This document shows, one piece after another, positions 1-5,800 of a DNA stretch of 7,892 nt (the stretch's first letter is position 1; every line of letters starts with the position of its first letter). This DNA comes from an uncultured Mycoplasmatota bacterium (GTDB lineage: Bacteria; Bacillota_I; Bacilli_A; RF39; UBA660), in contig CANDHX010000059.1 of the NCBI GenBank assembly GCA_947384645.1, positions 1 to 7,892 of the forward strand, written 5' to 3'. Below the pieces are notes generated by a model. The model was not told where the DNA came from and did not search any database. It saw nothing but the letters and a program-made list of their open reading frames with translations. Made by a program: the position numbers and the translations under genes.

Positions 1-46
1 TACACCTACAGTTACACTCTTTCCCTACACGACGCTCTTCCGATCT
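1..46. other. Illumina i5-side adapter (artificial sequence)
   Basis: This is synthetic sequence, not genome. Positions 1-5 (TACAC) are the end of the P5 flow-cell sequence. Positions 6-13 (CTACAGTT) look like an 8-base i5 index. Positions 14-46 match the 33-base TruSeq read-1 primer site, which starts ACACTCTTTCCC and ends CTTCCGATCT. Real sequence begins at 47, where the rpoD reading frame is already open. Any translation that crosses this boundary is artefactual. Confidence 0.98.
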
Positions 47-1108
47 TGCACGAGATGGATGTCTCAATTTGCGAAGTGCCTTTGCTTCTATTTGTCTTAT
101 GCGTTCTCTTGTGACGTTGAATCTTTTTCCCACTTCTTCTAGAGTATAGCAAGTCCCGTCCAAAAGTCCAAAACGTAGTTCTAAAACCTCTTGTTCTCTC
201 TTTTGTAAAGTCTTCAAAACTTCTTTTATCTGTTCTTTTAAAATCTCATTAGTGGCATATTCCTCTGGACTCAAATTAGATTTATCCGGAACGAAATCGC
301 CAAAATGGGAATCCTCTTCTTCTCCGATAGGCGTATCTAAGCTCACCGGGTCTTGACTAATCTTCATAACTTCTCGAACCTTTTCTACGCTGATGCCCAT
401 TTTTTTAGCTAACTCATCTTCTGACGGTTCACGGTTCAATTCCAAAGTCATCTGTCTTTGAATTCTTGCCATTTTATTAATCGTCTCGACCATGTGAACT
501 GGAACCCTTATAGTACGAGCCTGGTCGGCCAAAGCTCTTGTAATCGCCTGTCTTATCCACCAAGTTGCATAAGTACTGAACTTAAATCCCTTATCGTAAT
601 CGAACTTTTCGACTGCTTTCATAAGTCCTATATTACCTTCTTGGATTAAATCTAAGAAAAGTAGTCCACGTCCAACATATCTTTTAGCGATAGAGACGAC
701 TAGACGAAGGTTCGACTCAGCTAATATTTTTTTAGCTTCTTCATCTCCTTCTGAAACTCTAACGCTCAAATCCATCTCTTCTTGACCACTCAAGAGGCTT
801 ATCCTACCGATTTCTTTTAAATACATTCTGACTGGGTCGTTTATGTTTATATCTTTTGTGATATCTTCATCGGATAAAATGACTACGTCGTCTTTACCTA
901 TTCCACCATTTCCTTCATCCTGCTCATCTCCTGAAACGACGCTGATGTTATTTTCAACCAATACGTTATATAGATTATCGAGTGAATCGTTATCTATATC
1001 TAAGCCCTTTAATGTATCGGCTAATTGTTCAAAAGTAATAACACCTTCTTTTTTACCTAATTTAATCAAATCATCAATTCGTTCTTCTAAAGTCTTAATC
1101 TCTACCAT
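47..1108 (-). CDS. rpoD: Housekeeping sigma factor RpoD/SigA (3' end cut by insert end)
   Basis: This is the primary sigma-70 factor, which directs RNA polymerase core to -10/-35 promoters. My translation gives 354 residues with no internal stop. Residues 1-85 form a region-1.1-like N-terminus. Region 1.2 starts near DPVRMYLKEIG (91-101). Region 2 (about 132-202) contains NLRLVVSIAKRYVGRG, FLDLIQEGN, FKFSTYATWWIRQAI and the DQARTIRVPVHM stretch. Region 3 spans about 205-290. Region 4 (about 300-353) has the helix-turn-helix VTRERIRQIEAKALRKLRHPSR. B. subtilis SigA (371 residues) continues only about ten residues past RHPSR, so just the last few codons and the stop are missing. The ATG at 1108 lies inside the dnaG 3' end (14-bp overlap), with AAAGGA at 1119-1124 as ribosome site within the dnaG reading frame. 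This suggests co-transcription and translational coupling with dnaG. Identification is very secure. Confidence 0.97.
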
Positions 1109-2864
1109 TTTTAACACATCCTTTTTTTATTTCAATTATCTCATCGAGTAGTCTTTTCTTTCTATTGACATCTAGTTCATTTTTCATTTCCCTTTTTAAT
1201 TCTTGTATCCTTTCCTTATCTAAAATATCTTTCATAATGAGTAATACTGCTTCCATATCGTCTATTGAAAATTCATCGACATGAACATCCCTTATAACTT
1301 CCATAACGACTTCTCTTACATCTTCGTACTCCTCCGAGAAAGTTAAGTAATCGGCAAAATCGATTTCTTTGTAAAGCTCAAAGTAGTATAACAAATTATT
1401 TGAAACAAGTCTATATTTACATTTTGGTAAATTTAAATGATAGTGCATAAACATTCTCATCGAATCAGTATCATTCATCATGTAGTATAACATGGTCTTA
1501 AATGCTTTATTAAATTTTGAAGTAGTTTTGGCAATTTTTGTCGTATTTTCTGCTTTTTCTTCTTTTACGACTTTTACAGTTTCGACTGCTTCGTTGTTTT
1601 TTAGTCTGCTTTTAAGAAGCTCCTTATCGAGATGAAACTCGTCTACTAACTTATTTAGGGTCACCTCGATTAAAATCTCATCGTTAGCATCCTTAATCAT
1701 GTTTATGACGTCATTTATGTATTGGGTAAGTTCAGTCGGATTCTTGAGATTTCTATTCTTTCTCAAATAGATTTCCATGAACTCTGGATACGACATCGGG
1801 TTTCTTAAGTTATCCCTAAAAGCCTCAACTCCATAAGTAAGTATGTACTCATCTGGGTCTTTTTTACCGGTTAACCTAACTATTCCCATATCGATGCTTT
1901 CTTTTAAAAGGCTCTGTCCGAGACTCACAGTCGATAGCTCACCTGCAGCATCGTTATCCATGACGACGATTACTTTGACGTTTAATTTTTTCAAAAGTTG
2001 TATTTGTTCTTTTGCTAAAGCCGTTCCCATCGTAGCAACTACATTTTTTATCCCGACACTATAAATTCTAATCGCATCCATTTGTCCTTCACAAATTACT
2101 ATGAACTTTTCTTGTCTAGCATATTGTGAAGCCAGATTATAGTTATATAATGTTTCTCGCTTTTTAAAAAGCACCGTCTCACGAGTATTTATATATTTGC
2201 TATTAGACGTCGTATTGTATATACGAGCACTATAGCCCACTACTTTTCCCAAGGGACTTTTAAGAGGAAACATGATGCGGTTCCTAAACAAATCATAGAT
2301 TCCATTCTCGCCTTCTGCTATGAGACCCAAGGCATCCATATCCTTTTTATCGATACTTTTTTTTGTTAACAGTTTATATAAAGCATCGTTTTCCATAAGC
2401 GATAACCCGATACTAAAGTCTTTTATTATTTCGTCGTTTATTCCTCTATTGTGTAAGTATTCACGGGCTTCTTTTCCAGCACTAGTTCTCAAATTGTTTT
2501 GATAAAATAGCGTAGCTAAATTCATGATATCGTAATATTTTTTATTTTTTGTATCTTCTCGGCTTTCTTTAATAGTAAAATTTTCTCCTATTTTATCGGC
2601 GACTATTTTAACAGCTTCTAAAAAACTTACTCCCAAATAATTTTCGACAAAATTAAATACATTTCCTGTAGCACCACACACGAAGCATTTATAAATCTGT
2701 TTGTCGGGGCTTACGCTCATAGATGGACTATGATCATCGTGAAATGGACATACGCCGAAGAAATTTTTACCATGGCTCTCTAATTTTATATAAGTTTTGA
2801 TGATTTCTACTATGTTTGCTTTATTTTGAATGCGTTTAAAATCGTTTGGAGCATTATCATTCAT
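1095..2864 (-). CDS. dnaG: DNA primase DnaG
   Basis: DnaG makes RNA primers for lagging-strand synthesis and works with the replicative helicase at the fork. The protein has 589 residues from the ATG at 2864, close to the 603 of B. subtilis DnaG. The N-terminal CHC2 zinc domain shows C39-x2-H42-x17-C60-x2-C63 (CPFH ... CFVC). The central catalytic core has the TOPRIM glutamate E259 in CEGQMD, the acidic pair D303/D305 in MDNDAAG, and a third acidic motif KKDPDEY near 335-340. Residues from about 440 form the helicase-binding C-terminal domain after a charged linker. A GTG at 2873 in the same frame is part of the ribosome binding site AGAAGGTGA (2870-2878), which lies 5 bases before the ATG, so I take the ATG as the start. 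The stop overlaps rpoD. No rpsU homologue precedes it; the next gene upstream is on the other strand. Confidence 0.97.
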   Translation of the reverse strand: MNDNAPNDFKRIQNKANIVEIIKTYIKLESHGKNFFGVCPFHDDHSPSMSVSPDKQIYKCFVCGATGNVFNFVENYLGVSFLEAVKIVADKIGENFTIKESREDTKNKKYYDIMNLATLFYQNNLRTSAGKEAREYLHNRGINDEIIKDFSIGLSLMENDALYKLLTKKSIDKKDMDALGLIAEGENGIYDLFRNRIMFPLKSPLGKVVGYSARIYNTTSNSKYINTRETVLFKKRETLYNYNLASQYARQEKFIVICEGQMDAIRIYSVGIKNVVATMGTALAKEQIQLLKKLNVKVIVVMDNDAAGELSTVSLGQSLLKESIDMGIVRLTGKKDPDEYILTYGVEAFRDNLRNPMSYPEFMEIYLRKNRNLKNPTELTQYINDVINMIKDANDEILIEVTLNKLVDEFHLDKELLKSRLKNNEAVETVKVVKEEKAENTTKIAKTTSKFNKAFKTMLYYMMNDTDSMRMFMHYHLNLPKCKYRLVSNNLLYYFELYKEIDFADYLTFSEEYEDVREVVMEVIRDVHVDEFSIDDMEAVLLIMKDILDKERIQELKREMKNELDVNRKKRLLDEIIEIKKGCVKNGRD

Positions 2865-2869
2865 AAAAA

Positions 2870-2878
2870 TCACCTTCT
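2870..2878 (-). promoter_or_regulatory. Ribosome binding site deciding the dnaG start
   Basis: On the minus strand this reads AGAAGGTGA, followed by five T and ATG (2864-2862). The alternative GTG at 2873-2871 is inside the site itself, so it cannot be the start codon. The primase therefore begins MNDNAPND. Confidence 0.85.
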
Positions 2879-2926
2879 AATTATTATTATTCCGGAAAGT
2901 TGTGATTTTTCTCATCAAAAATTTAA

Positions 2927-2952
2927 AAAAATTGCCAAAATCGGCAATTTTT
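2927..2952 (-). terminator. Hairpin with U-tract upstream of dnaG (terminator or attenuator)
   Basis: A perfect 10-bp inverted repeat (2927-2936 with 2943-2952) encloses a 6-base loop. On the minus strand the stem AAAAATTGCC/GGCAATTTTT runs into a tract of seven T (TTTTTTT, then AAATTTTT), the shape of an intrinsic terminator. It ends about 62 bases before the dnaG ATG. It may stop read-through from the ysxE side, with a dnaG promoter between it and the gene, or it may lie in the dnaG leader and act as an attenuator. I see no convincing promoter in 2865-2926, so I cannot choose. Confidence 0.7.
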
Positions 2953-3015
2953 CAATATTTTAATAACCAATCGATGATATTTTTATGTATAAACCGTAGA
3001 ATTTTTCTCCTATTT

Positions 3016-3046
3016 AATGGTGAACAAAAAAAGAAAAAGTTCCATT
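3016..3046. repeat. Imperfect inverted repeat, AATGG/CCATT stem
   Basis: AATGG (3016-3020) can pair with CCATT (3042-3046), and AAC (3023-3025) with GTT (3039-3041), leaving a 2-base bulge and an A-rich loop. On the minus strand the loop is a long T-rich run. It is weak alone but sits directly beside the 14-bp palindrome at 3048-3087. Confidence 0.35.
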
Positions 3047-3047
3047 G

Positions 3048-3087
3048 CATAGGACAAAATTAGATTTTCTGCCAATTTTGTCCTATG
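3048..3087. repeat. Perfect 14-bp inverted repeat with 12-base loop
   Basis: The arm CATAGGACAAAATT (3048-3061) is the exact reverse complement of AATTTTGTCCTATG (3074-3087), separated by AGATTTTCTGCC. The stem is AT-rich. On the minus strand the nearest T-run begins some ten bases after the stem, so it is not a textbook terminator. It could be a structured leader, an operator for a dimeric regulator, or a remnant of a small palindromic element. It appears once in this window. Confidence 0.75.
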
Positions 3088-3112
3088 AAAAAAATCCTCT
3101 TAAGAGAATTTT
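3088..3112 (-). terminator. Probable terminator of the spoVID-ysxE transcript
   Basis: The arms 3091-3099 and 3104-3112 form a 9-bp stem around the loop TTAA. The single plus-strand mismatch (C3096/A3107) becomes a G-U wobble on the minus strand, where the stem ends in seven T (3094-3088). The orientation therefore favours minus-strand termination. It lies 214 bases beyond the ysxE stop, and I see no better hairpin in between, so a ysxE transcript ending here would run antisense across the whole small gene at 3167-3364. Confidence 0.55.
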
Positions 3113-3121
3113 AAACACATT

Positions 3122-3150
3122 TTAACCTAAATTTTTTTAAAACATAAAAT
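3122..3150 (+). promoter_or_regulatory. Possible promoter of the small membrane-protein gene
   Basis: TTAACC (3122-3127, 4 of 6 matches to TTGACA) is followed after 17 bases by TAAAAT (3145-3150). Transcription would start near 3157, almost at the ribosome binding site AGGTGAT (3156-3162), giving a leader of only about ten bases. The same bases also fit a mother-cell sigma-K-like pattern, AACC plus CATAAAATA (3143-3151), which would suit the spore neighbours. The two readings cannot be separated from sequence. Confidence 0.3.
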
Positions 3151-3166
3151 ATACTAGGTGATAACG

Positions 3167-3364
3167 ATGTGTAATTGTGGAAATAATGGACCATCATTCT
3201 TTAACAGCTTCTTTGGCTTTATTTTAGCCTTAATACTGGCCTGTATGATTTTTTGGCAAACTATTTTAGTTCTAATTTTACCTCTCCGTTTTAATGTACT
3301 AGTTTTACTTATAGAAATTATTTTTCTATTCTTCGTCCTCTATAGAATAGTATGGCCTCACTAA
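3167..3364 (+). CDS. Small two-helix membrane protein, function unknown
   Basis: I do not recognise a family. The 65-residue product starts MCNCGNNGPS, with Cys at 2 and 4, followed by a hydrophobic helix at about 16-38 and a second at about 43-60, joined by a short PLRF turn; it ends RIVWPH. The ATG at 3167 has a good ribosome site, AGGTGAT (3156-3162). A GTG at 3158 in frame lies inside that site and is rejected as the start. The gene is alone on the plus strand between dnaG and ysxE, and its last 39 bases overlap the ysxE 3' end tail to tail. The spore-gene neighbours and the possible sigma-K-like promoter hint at a role in sporulation, but this is inference. Its hydrophobic, continuous composition and placed ribosome site argue for a real gene; its shortness and the overlap argue for caution. 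Confidence 0.55.
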   Translation: MCNCGNNGPSFFNSFFGFILALILACMIFWQTILVLILPLRFNVLVLLIEIIFLFFVLYRIVWPH

Positions 3365-4219
3365 ATACTCTGTCTTATATACTTGGTCTACAAGATTCGA
3401 AATATTATTACAAGAGGTAAACTCGTCATTGGAAAAATCGAGCTTACCAGGCATGCACAAAAGAATGAAAAGCAGCTCTTGCTCCTCTTTTTCTAAAGGA
3501 TTAACTTTCATATATTCTTTTAAAATACTTCCAAACTCCAAGTTTAATCCTTCTTTTTGATAGAAGTTATAAATATCCAAAACTGGACTATCGATGCTCG
3601 ATTTATCCCAGCTTATCAAAGCTTCATTTTTAGCTTTAAGAAAGTGCTCTAGTGCTAAATTATTATGGATGACACTTACTCTAGTTTCTCGTTTATCTCG
3701 AGCTGCTTCGTACCAATCGTCTAACTTTTCCTCACAAAAAGTTACCTGTGCTAAGAGCTTAGAAGAATTTCTTATAAAAAGATACTCACTTGGACTCATG
3801 AATATCCTCTCTTCTATTCTATTTACTTGTTCTTTATATAAATTTTTATAATATTCTAAATTGCCCTTTAAATTGTCATATATTTCCTTATATTTATCTT
3901 CCCTAACCTCTTTACGATAACTTGTCTTCGAGTGAAGATTTCCTACTACTCTAATCATATCAATAGCTTTTTGATCTTTTGGATAATCGACATCTTCGAC
4001 GTATTCATATATGTTGAGTTCGCTTCTAGAATCGTCGACAATTCCAGCGAATGCAGCAAAATCTCTCACTTTGAGATAGTTAAACAATTCCTTTACATCT
4101 TTTTTACCTTTCGGCTTTACGACGAATTTACCTTCCATCGTCTCGATTATAGTCGAATTTCCCACTTTAGTTATCCTATAAGGCTTATATAATTCGTTTA
4201 TGACATCAAAACTATTCAT
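3326..4219 (-). CDS. ysxE: Spore coat kinase-fold protein, YsxE/CotS family
   Basis: The 297-residue protein has an aminoglycoside-phosphotransferase/CotS-like fold. Numbering from the ATG, an N-lobe strand FVVKPK (32-37) carries a candidate nucleotide-binding lysine. The catalytic-loop equivalent is VIHNNLALEHFL (183-194), and the metal-binding aspartate equivalent lies in ISWDK (D205), followed by DSPVLDIYNF. Active relatives have H-x-D-x4-N in the loop; here the aspartate is an asparagine, so phosphotransfer is doubtful. The gene directly follows a SpoVID-like gene, the spoVID-ysxE order known in Bacillus, where YsxE is a coat component. The start is uncertain by one codon: ATG 4219 overlaps the spoVID stop as ATGAATAG, while an in-frame GTG at 4222 is part of an AGGTG motif. 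The overlap implies translational coupling. The stop is TAG at 3328-3326. Family is fairly sure; the exact orthology rests mainly on synteny. Confidence 0.8.
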   Translation of the reverse strand: MNSFDVINELYKPYRITKVGNSTIIETMEGKFVVKPKGKKDVKELFNYLKVRDFAAFAGIVDDSRSELNIYEYVEDVDYPKDQKAIDMIRVVGNLHSKTSYRKEVREDKYKEIYDNLKGNLEYYKNLYKEQVNRIEERIFMSPSEYLFIRNSSKLLAQVTFCEEKLDDWYEAARDKRETRVSVIHNNLALEHFLKAKNEALISWDKSSIDSPVLDIYNFYQKEGLNLEFGSILKEYMKVNPLEKEEQELLFILLCMPGKLDFSNDEFTSCNNISNLVDQVYKTEYLVRPYYSIEDEE

Positions 4220-4949
4220 CACCTAAATCCGGAATGATCAACTTACTTTTTATTTCTAATGTCTCAGTATTGTTGTATTCCTTAATCAAATCGATAGTAC
4301 ATCCGTATTTTGCTGCAATGCTTTCCATTGTATCTCCCTCTCGTACGATGTGCACATGATATGTTATAAATTCATCTGTTTCTAAAGTAGACTCGAGTAT
4401 CATATCTTCGTCCTCGCTTTCTAATCTATCGTCTATTTTCTTTGTATTGTCTCCACTAATGTCATCTAACACTATATCGAAATTCACTTCTTCTAATTTT
4501 TCATTCTCTAAACTCTTCTTTTCTTCCTCTACGGAATCGTCTTCTTCGAGATTTCTCGATACCTCTTCTTCTTCACTTAAGTCTTCATTCAACTCTTCTT
4601 CAGTTATTTCTGGTATGTTAGGCTCGATTTTTAATTCGTCATACCTAATTCCAAAATCTATATAGACACTTAGACAATCGTCCTCGACTGTATATTCGAA
4701 ATTGTCTATATCGTATGACAAAGTCCCTATATCGACATTTTTCTCTAATTCGTATTCTAGTGGCAAATGATAATTAAAAGATTCTCTATTGAGAGATAAC
4801 CCATTTGGTTTATAATCTCCTTCTAATATGAATTCGCCTTTCAAGAATCCGTCATCGACAGTAAAATCGTGCTCTAAACTAATCGAACATACCTCTCCTA
4901 TATTCGTTTTAAATAGAATATCTTTTTCATAACTTATAATCTTTTTCAT
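4212..4949 (-). CDS. spoVID: SpoVID-like spore coat morphogenetic protein with C-terminal LysM
   Basis: SpoVID is a mother-cell protein needed for coat proteins to encase the forespore; its relatives interact with SpoIVA and SafA. The 245 residues divide into three parts. Residues 8-102 are a beta-rich domain like the SpoVID N-terminus (ILFKTNIGEVCSISLEHDF ... FNYHLPLEYEL ... FEYTVEDDCLSVYIDFGI). Residues 110-192 are a highly acidic linker dominated by Glu and Asp. Residues 197-241 are a LysM domain (YHVHIVREGDTMESIAAKYG ... IKSKLIIPD). There is no signal peptide, as expected for a coat protein assembled from the mother-cell cytoplasm. B. subtilis SpoVID is more than twice as long, mostly because of its middle region. 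The ATG at 4949 follows a near-perfect ribosome site AAAGGAGGG (4955-4963). The gene overlaps the downstream ysxE-like gene by 8 bp, forming an operon. Confidence 0.85.
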   Translation of the reverse strand: MKKIISYEKDILFKTNIGEVCSISLEHDFTVDDGFLKGEFILEGDYKPNGLSLNRESFNYHLPLEYELEKNVDIGTLSYDIDNFEYTVEDDCLSVYIDFGIRYDELKIEPNIPEITEEELNEDLSEEEEVSRNLEEDDSVEEEKKSLENEKLEEVNFDIVLDDISGDNTKKIDDRLESEDEDMILESTLETDEFITYHVHIVREGDTMESIAAKYGCTIDLIKEYNNTETLEIKSKLIIPDLGDE

Positions 4950-4990
4950 AAATACCCTCCTTTATATAAATATATTAAATCGATTCGCCC

Positions 4991-4996
4991 ATTATA
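4991..4996 (-). promoter_or_regulatory. Candidate -10 element upstream of spoVID
   Basis: On the minus strand this reads TATAAT, 41 bases before the spoVID ATG, which would give a leader of roughly 35 bases holding the strong ribosome site. I find no good -35 hexamer at 16-18 bases. In Bacillus, spoVID is under sigma-E control; I do not see a clear sigma-E pattern (CATA-type -10) at a suitable distance, so assignment to a sigma factor stays open. Confidence 0.4.
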
Positions 4997-5046
4997 CTAA
5001 AACTTTGTAAAGAAGAATTACTTTTTTATTTAATATTTATCACATT

Positions 5047-5055
5047 TGGTATAAT
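5047..5055 (+). promoter_or_regulatory. Extended -10 promoter of the phosphoesterase-like gene
   Basis: TGGTATAAT (5047-5055) is a perfect extended -10 element, TGn plus TATAAT. No good -35 box is present, which is usual for extended -10 promoters. Transcription from about 5062 leaves a leader near 13 bases that holds the ribosome site GAAGGA (5064-5069). It is back to back with the candidate spoVID promoter in a 125-base divergent spacer (4950-5074). Confidence 0.6.
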
Positions 5056-5074
5056 AATGTTATGAAGGAACTTG

Positions 5075-5773
5075 ATGTCTATGAGAAGATTCATCGTCTT
5101 AAGCGGTATATACGGAAATATCTCAGCCCTTAAAGCAGTAATAGAAGAAGTTAAGAAAAACGACTATGAAGAAATCATTTCTTTAGGAGATGCTATTTCC
5201 TATGGACCTAATCCCAAAGAATGCTTTAATCTTTTAAAAAAAGAACACGTAAGAATATTGCTTGGGGATGCCGAACTAAAATGTCTAGATAGAATACTTC
5301 TAAAAAAGGATGAAAAGGCCCATTTTAAATGGGTCAAATCCCAAATAGGCAAAAGAAATATTTCTTATCTTAAAAAGTGTCCAATCGTCTATGACATCTT
5401 TGTTCGAGGCCGCAAAGTATCCTTCGCCTATTATTTCCTAGACGATATCGAAGAGAACTATCCCTTCTCTAATAAATCCGTTCAAAAAAATAAATCTAAA
5501 TGGCTCGATAAAAAATGCCTATCTAAATATATTGGGAAAAGCGATTTTAGAAAGAATTTAAAAGATTCGAACACTTTCTTAGTCGGTTCAATAGGCTCGA
5601 ACAAAGAACCTTATGCTTCTTACATAGTAATAGAAATCGACGAAGAATTCATCACTACGAAAAGAGTTCGATTGTTATATGACAAAGAGGAATTAAAAAC
5701 GCAACTTGCCAAAAAGAGTTATCCTTTAAAGGACTATGCACAAGAAAATATATTTTTTACAAAAAAAGAATAA
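5075..5773 (+). CDS. Calcineurin-like phosphoesterase homologue lacking its metal ligands
   Basis: The 232-residue protein follows the YfcE-type (Metallophos_2) pattern from end to end, but the active-site residues are changed. Numbering from ATG 5075: the first motif, normally D-x-H-G-N, is SGIYGN (10-15); the second, GDAISYGPNP (38-47), is kept; the third, normally GNHD, is GDAE (64-67); the place of the usual HG motif reads FAYY (117-120); the GHTH motif position reads GKSD (154-157). The C-terminal GSIGSNKEPYASYIVIEID (172-190) matches the family's GSVG-x-P-R ... SYA ending. Family members cleave phosphodiesters with two bound metals; this one probably cannot, and may bind a ligand or protein instead. 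The frame is intact and has an extended -10 promoter and a ribosome site GAAGGA 5 bases before the ATG. ATG 5081 is also possible; the TTG at 5072 is unlikely. The gene is monocistronic, with a terminator over its stop. Fold is likely; loss of activity is inferred from hand alignment. Confidence 0.75.
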   Translation: MSMRRFIVLSGIYGNISALKAVIEEVKKNDYEEIISLGDAISYGPNPKECFNLLKKEHVRILLGDAELKCLDRILLKKDEKAHFKWVKSQIGKRNISYLKKCPIVYDIFVRGRKVSFAYYFLDDIEENYPFSNKSVQKNKSKWLDKKCLSKYIGKSDFRKNLKDSNTFLVGSIGSNKEPYASYIVIEIDEEFITTKRVRLLYDKEELKTQLAKKSYPLKDYAQENIFFTKKE

Positions 5774-5800
5774 GATACGTTCATTGTACCTTATTTTTTC
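5764..5800. terminator. Bidirectional terminator shared by two convergent genes
   Basis: The stem pairs 5769-5778 with 5786-5795 around the loop GTTCATT, and A/T pairs plus one G-U extend it to 5765/5799. The one internal A/C mismatch (5775/5789) becomes a G-U wobble on the minus strand. A-rich sequence on the left and T-rich sequence on the right supply a U-tract in both directions. Only 17 bases separate the two genes, and both stop codons lie in the stem. Confidence 0.75.

Noticed and set aside
843..1151. Plus-strand reading frames opposite rpoD and dnaG (also 458-649, 1843-2064, 2320-2502)
   Set aside because: They are antisense to unmistakable conserved genes, have Ser/Phe/Leu-rich composition typical of mirror frames, and lack good ribosome sites.
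2862..2873. GTG at 2873 as the dnaG start
   Set aside because: It lies inside the ribosome binding site AGAAGGTGA; the ATG at 2864 has the proper spacing.
3018..3053. Eleven-codon plus-strand frame (MVNKKRKSSIA) as a leader peptide
   Set aside because: There is no ribosome site upstream, it runs into a hairpin, and no plus-strand gene directly follows it.
3048..3087. 14-bp palindrome as end of an insertion element or CRISPR-type repeat
   Set aside because: Only one copy is present, with no transposase, target duplication or spaced repeats anywhere in the window.
4447..4665. Serine-rich plus-strand frame of 72 residues
   Set aside because: It is the mirror of the Glu/Asp-rich linker of the SpoVID-like protein; GAA/GAT runs read as TTC/TCT in reverse.
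4950..5074. tRNA or other RNA gene in the divergent spacer
   Set aside because: The 125 bases are AT-rich, contain only promoter-like hexamers and ribosome sites, and show no cloverleaf or conserved tRNA box.
5075..5773. Phosphoesterase-like gene as a decaying pseudogene
   Set aside because: The frame is full length without stops or frameshifts, scaffold motifs are kept, and promoter, ribosome site and terminator are all in place.
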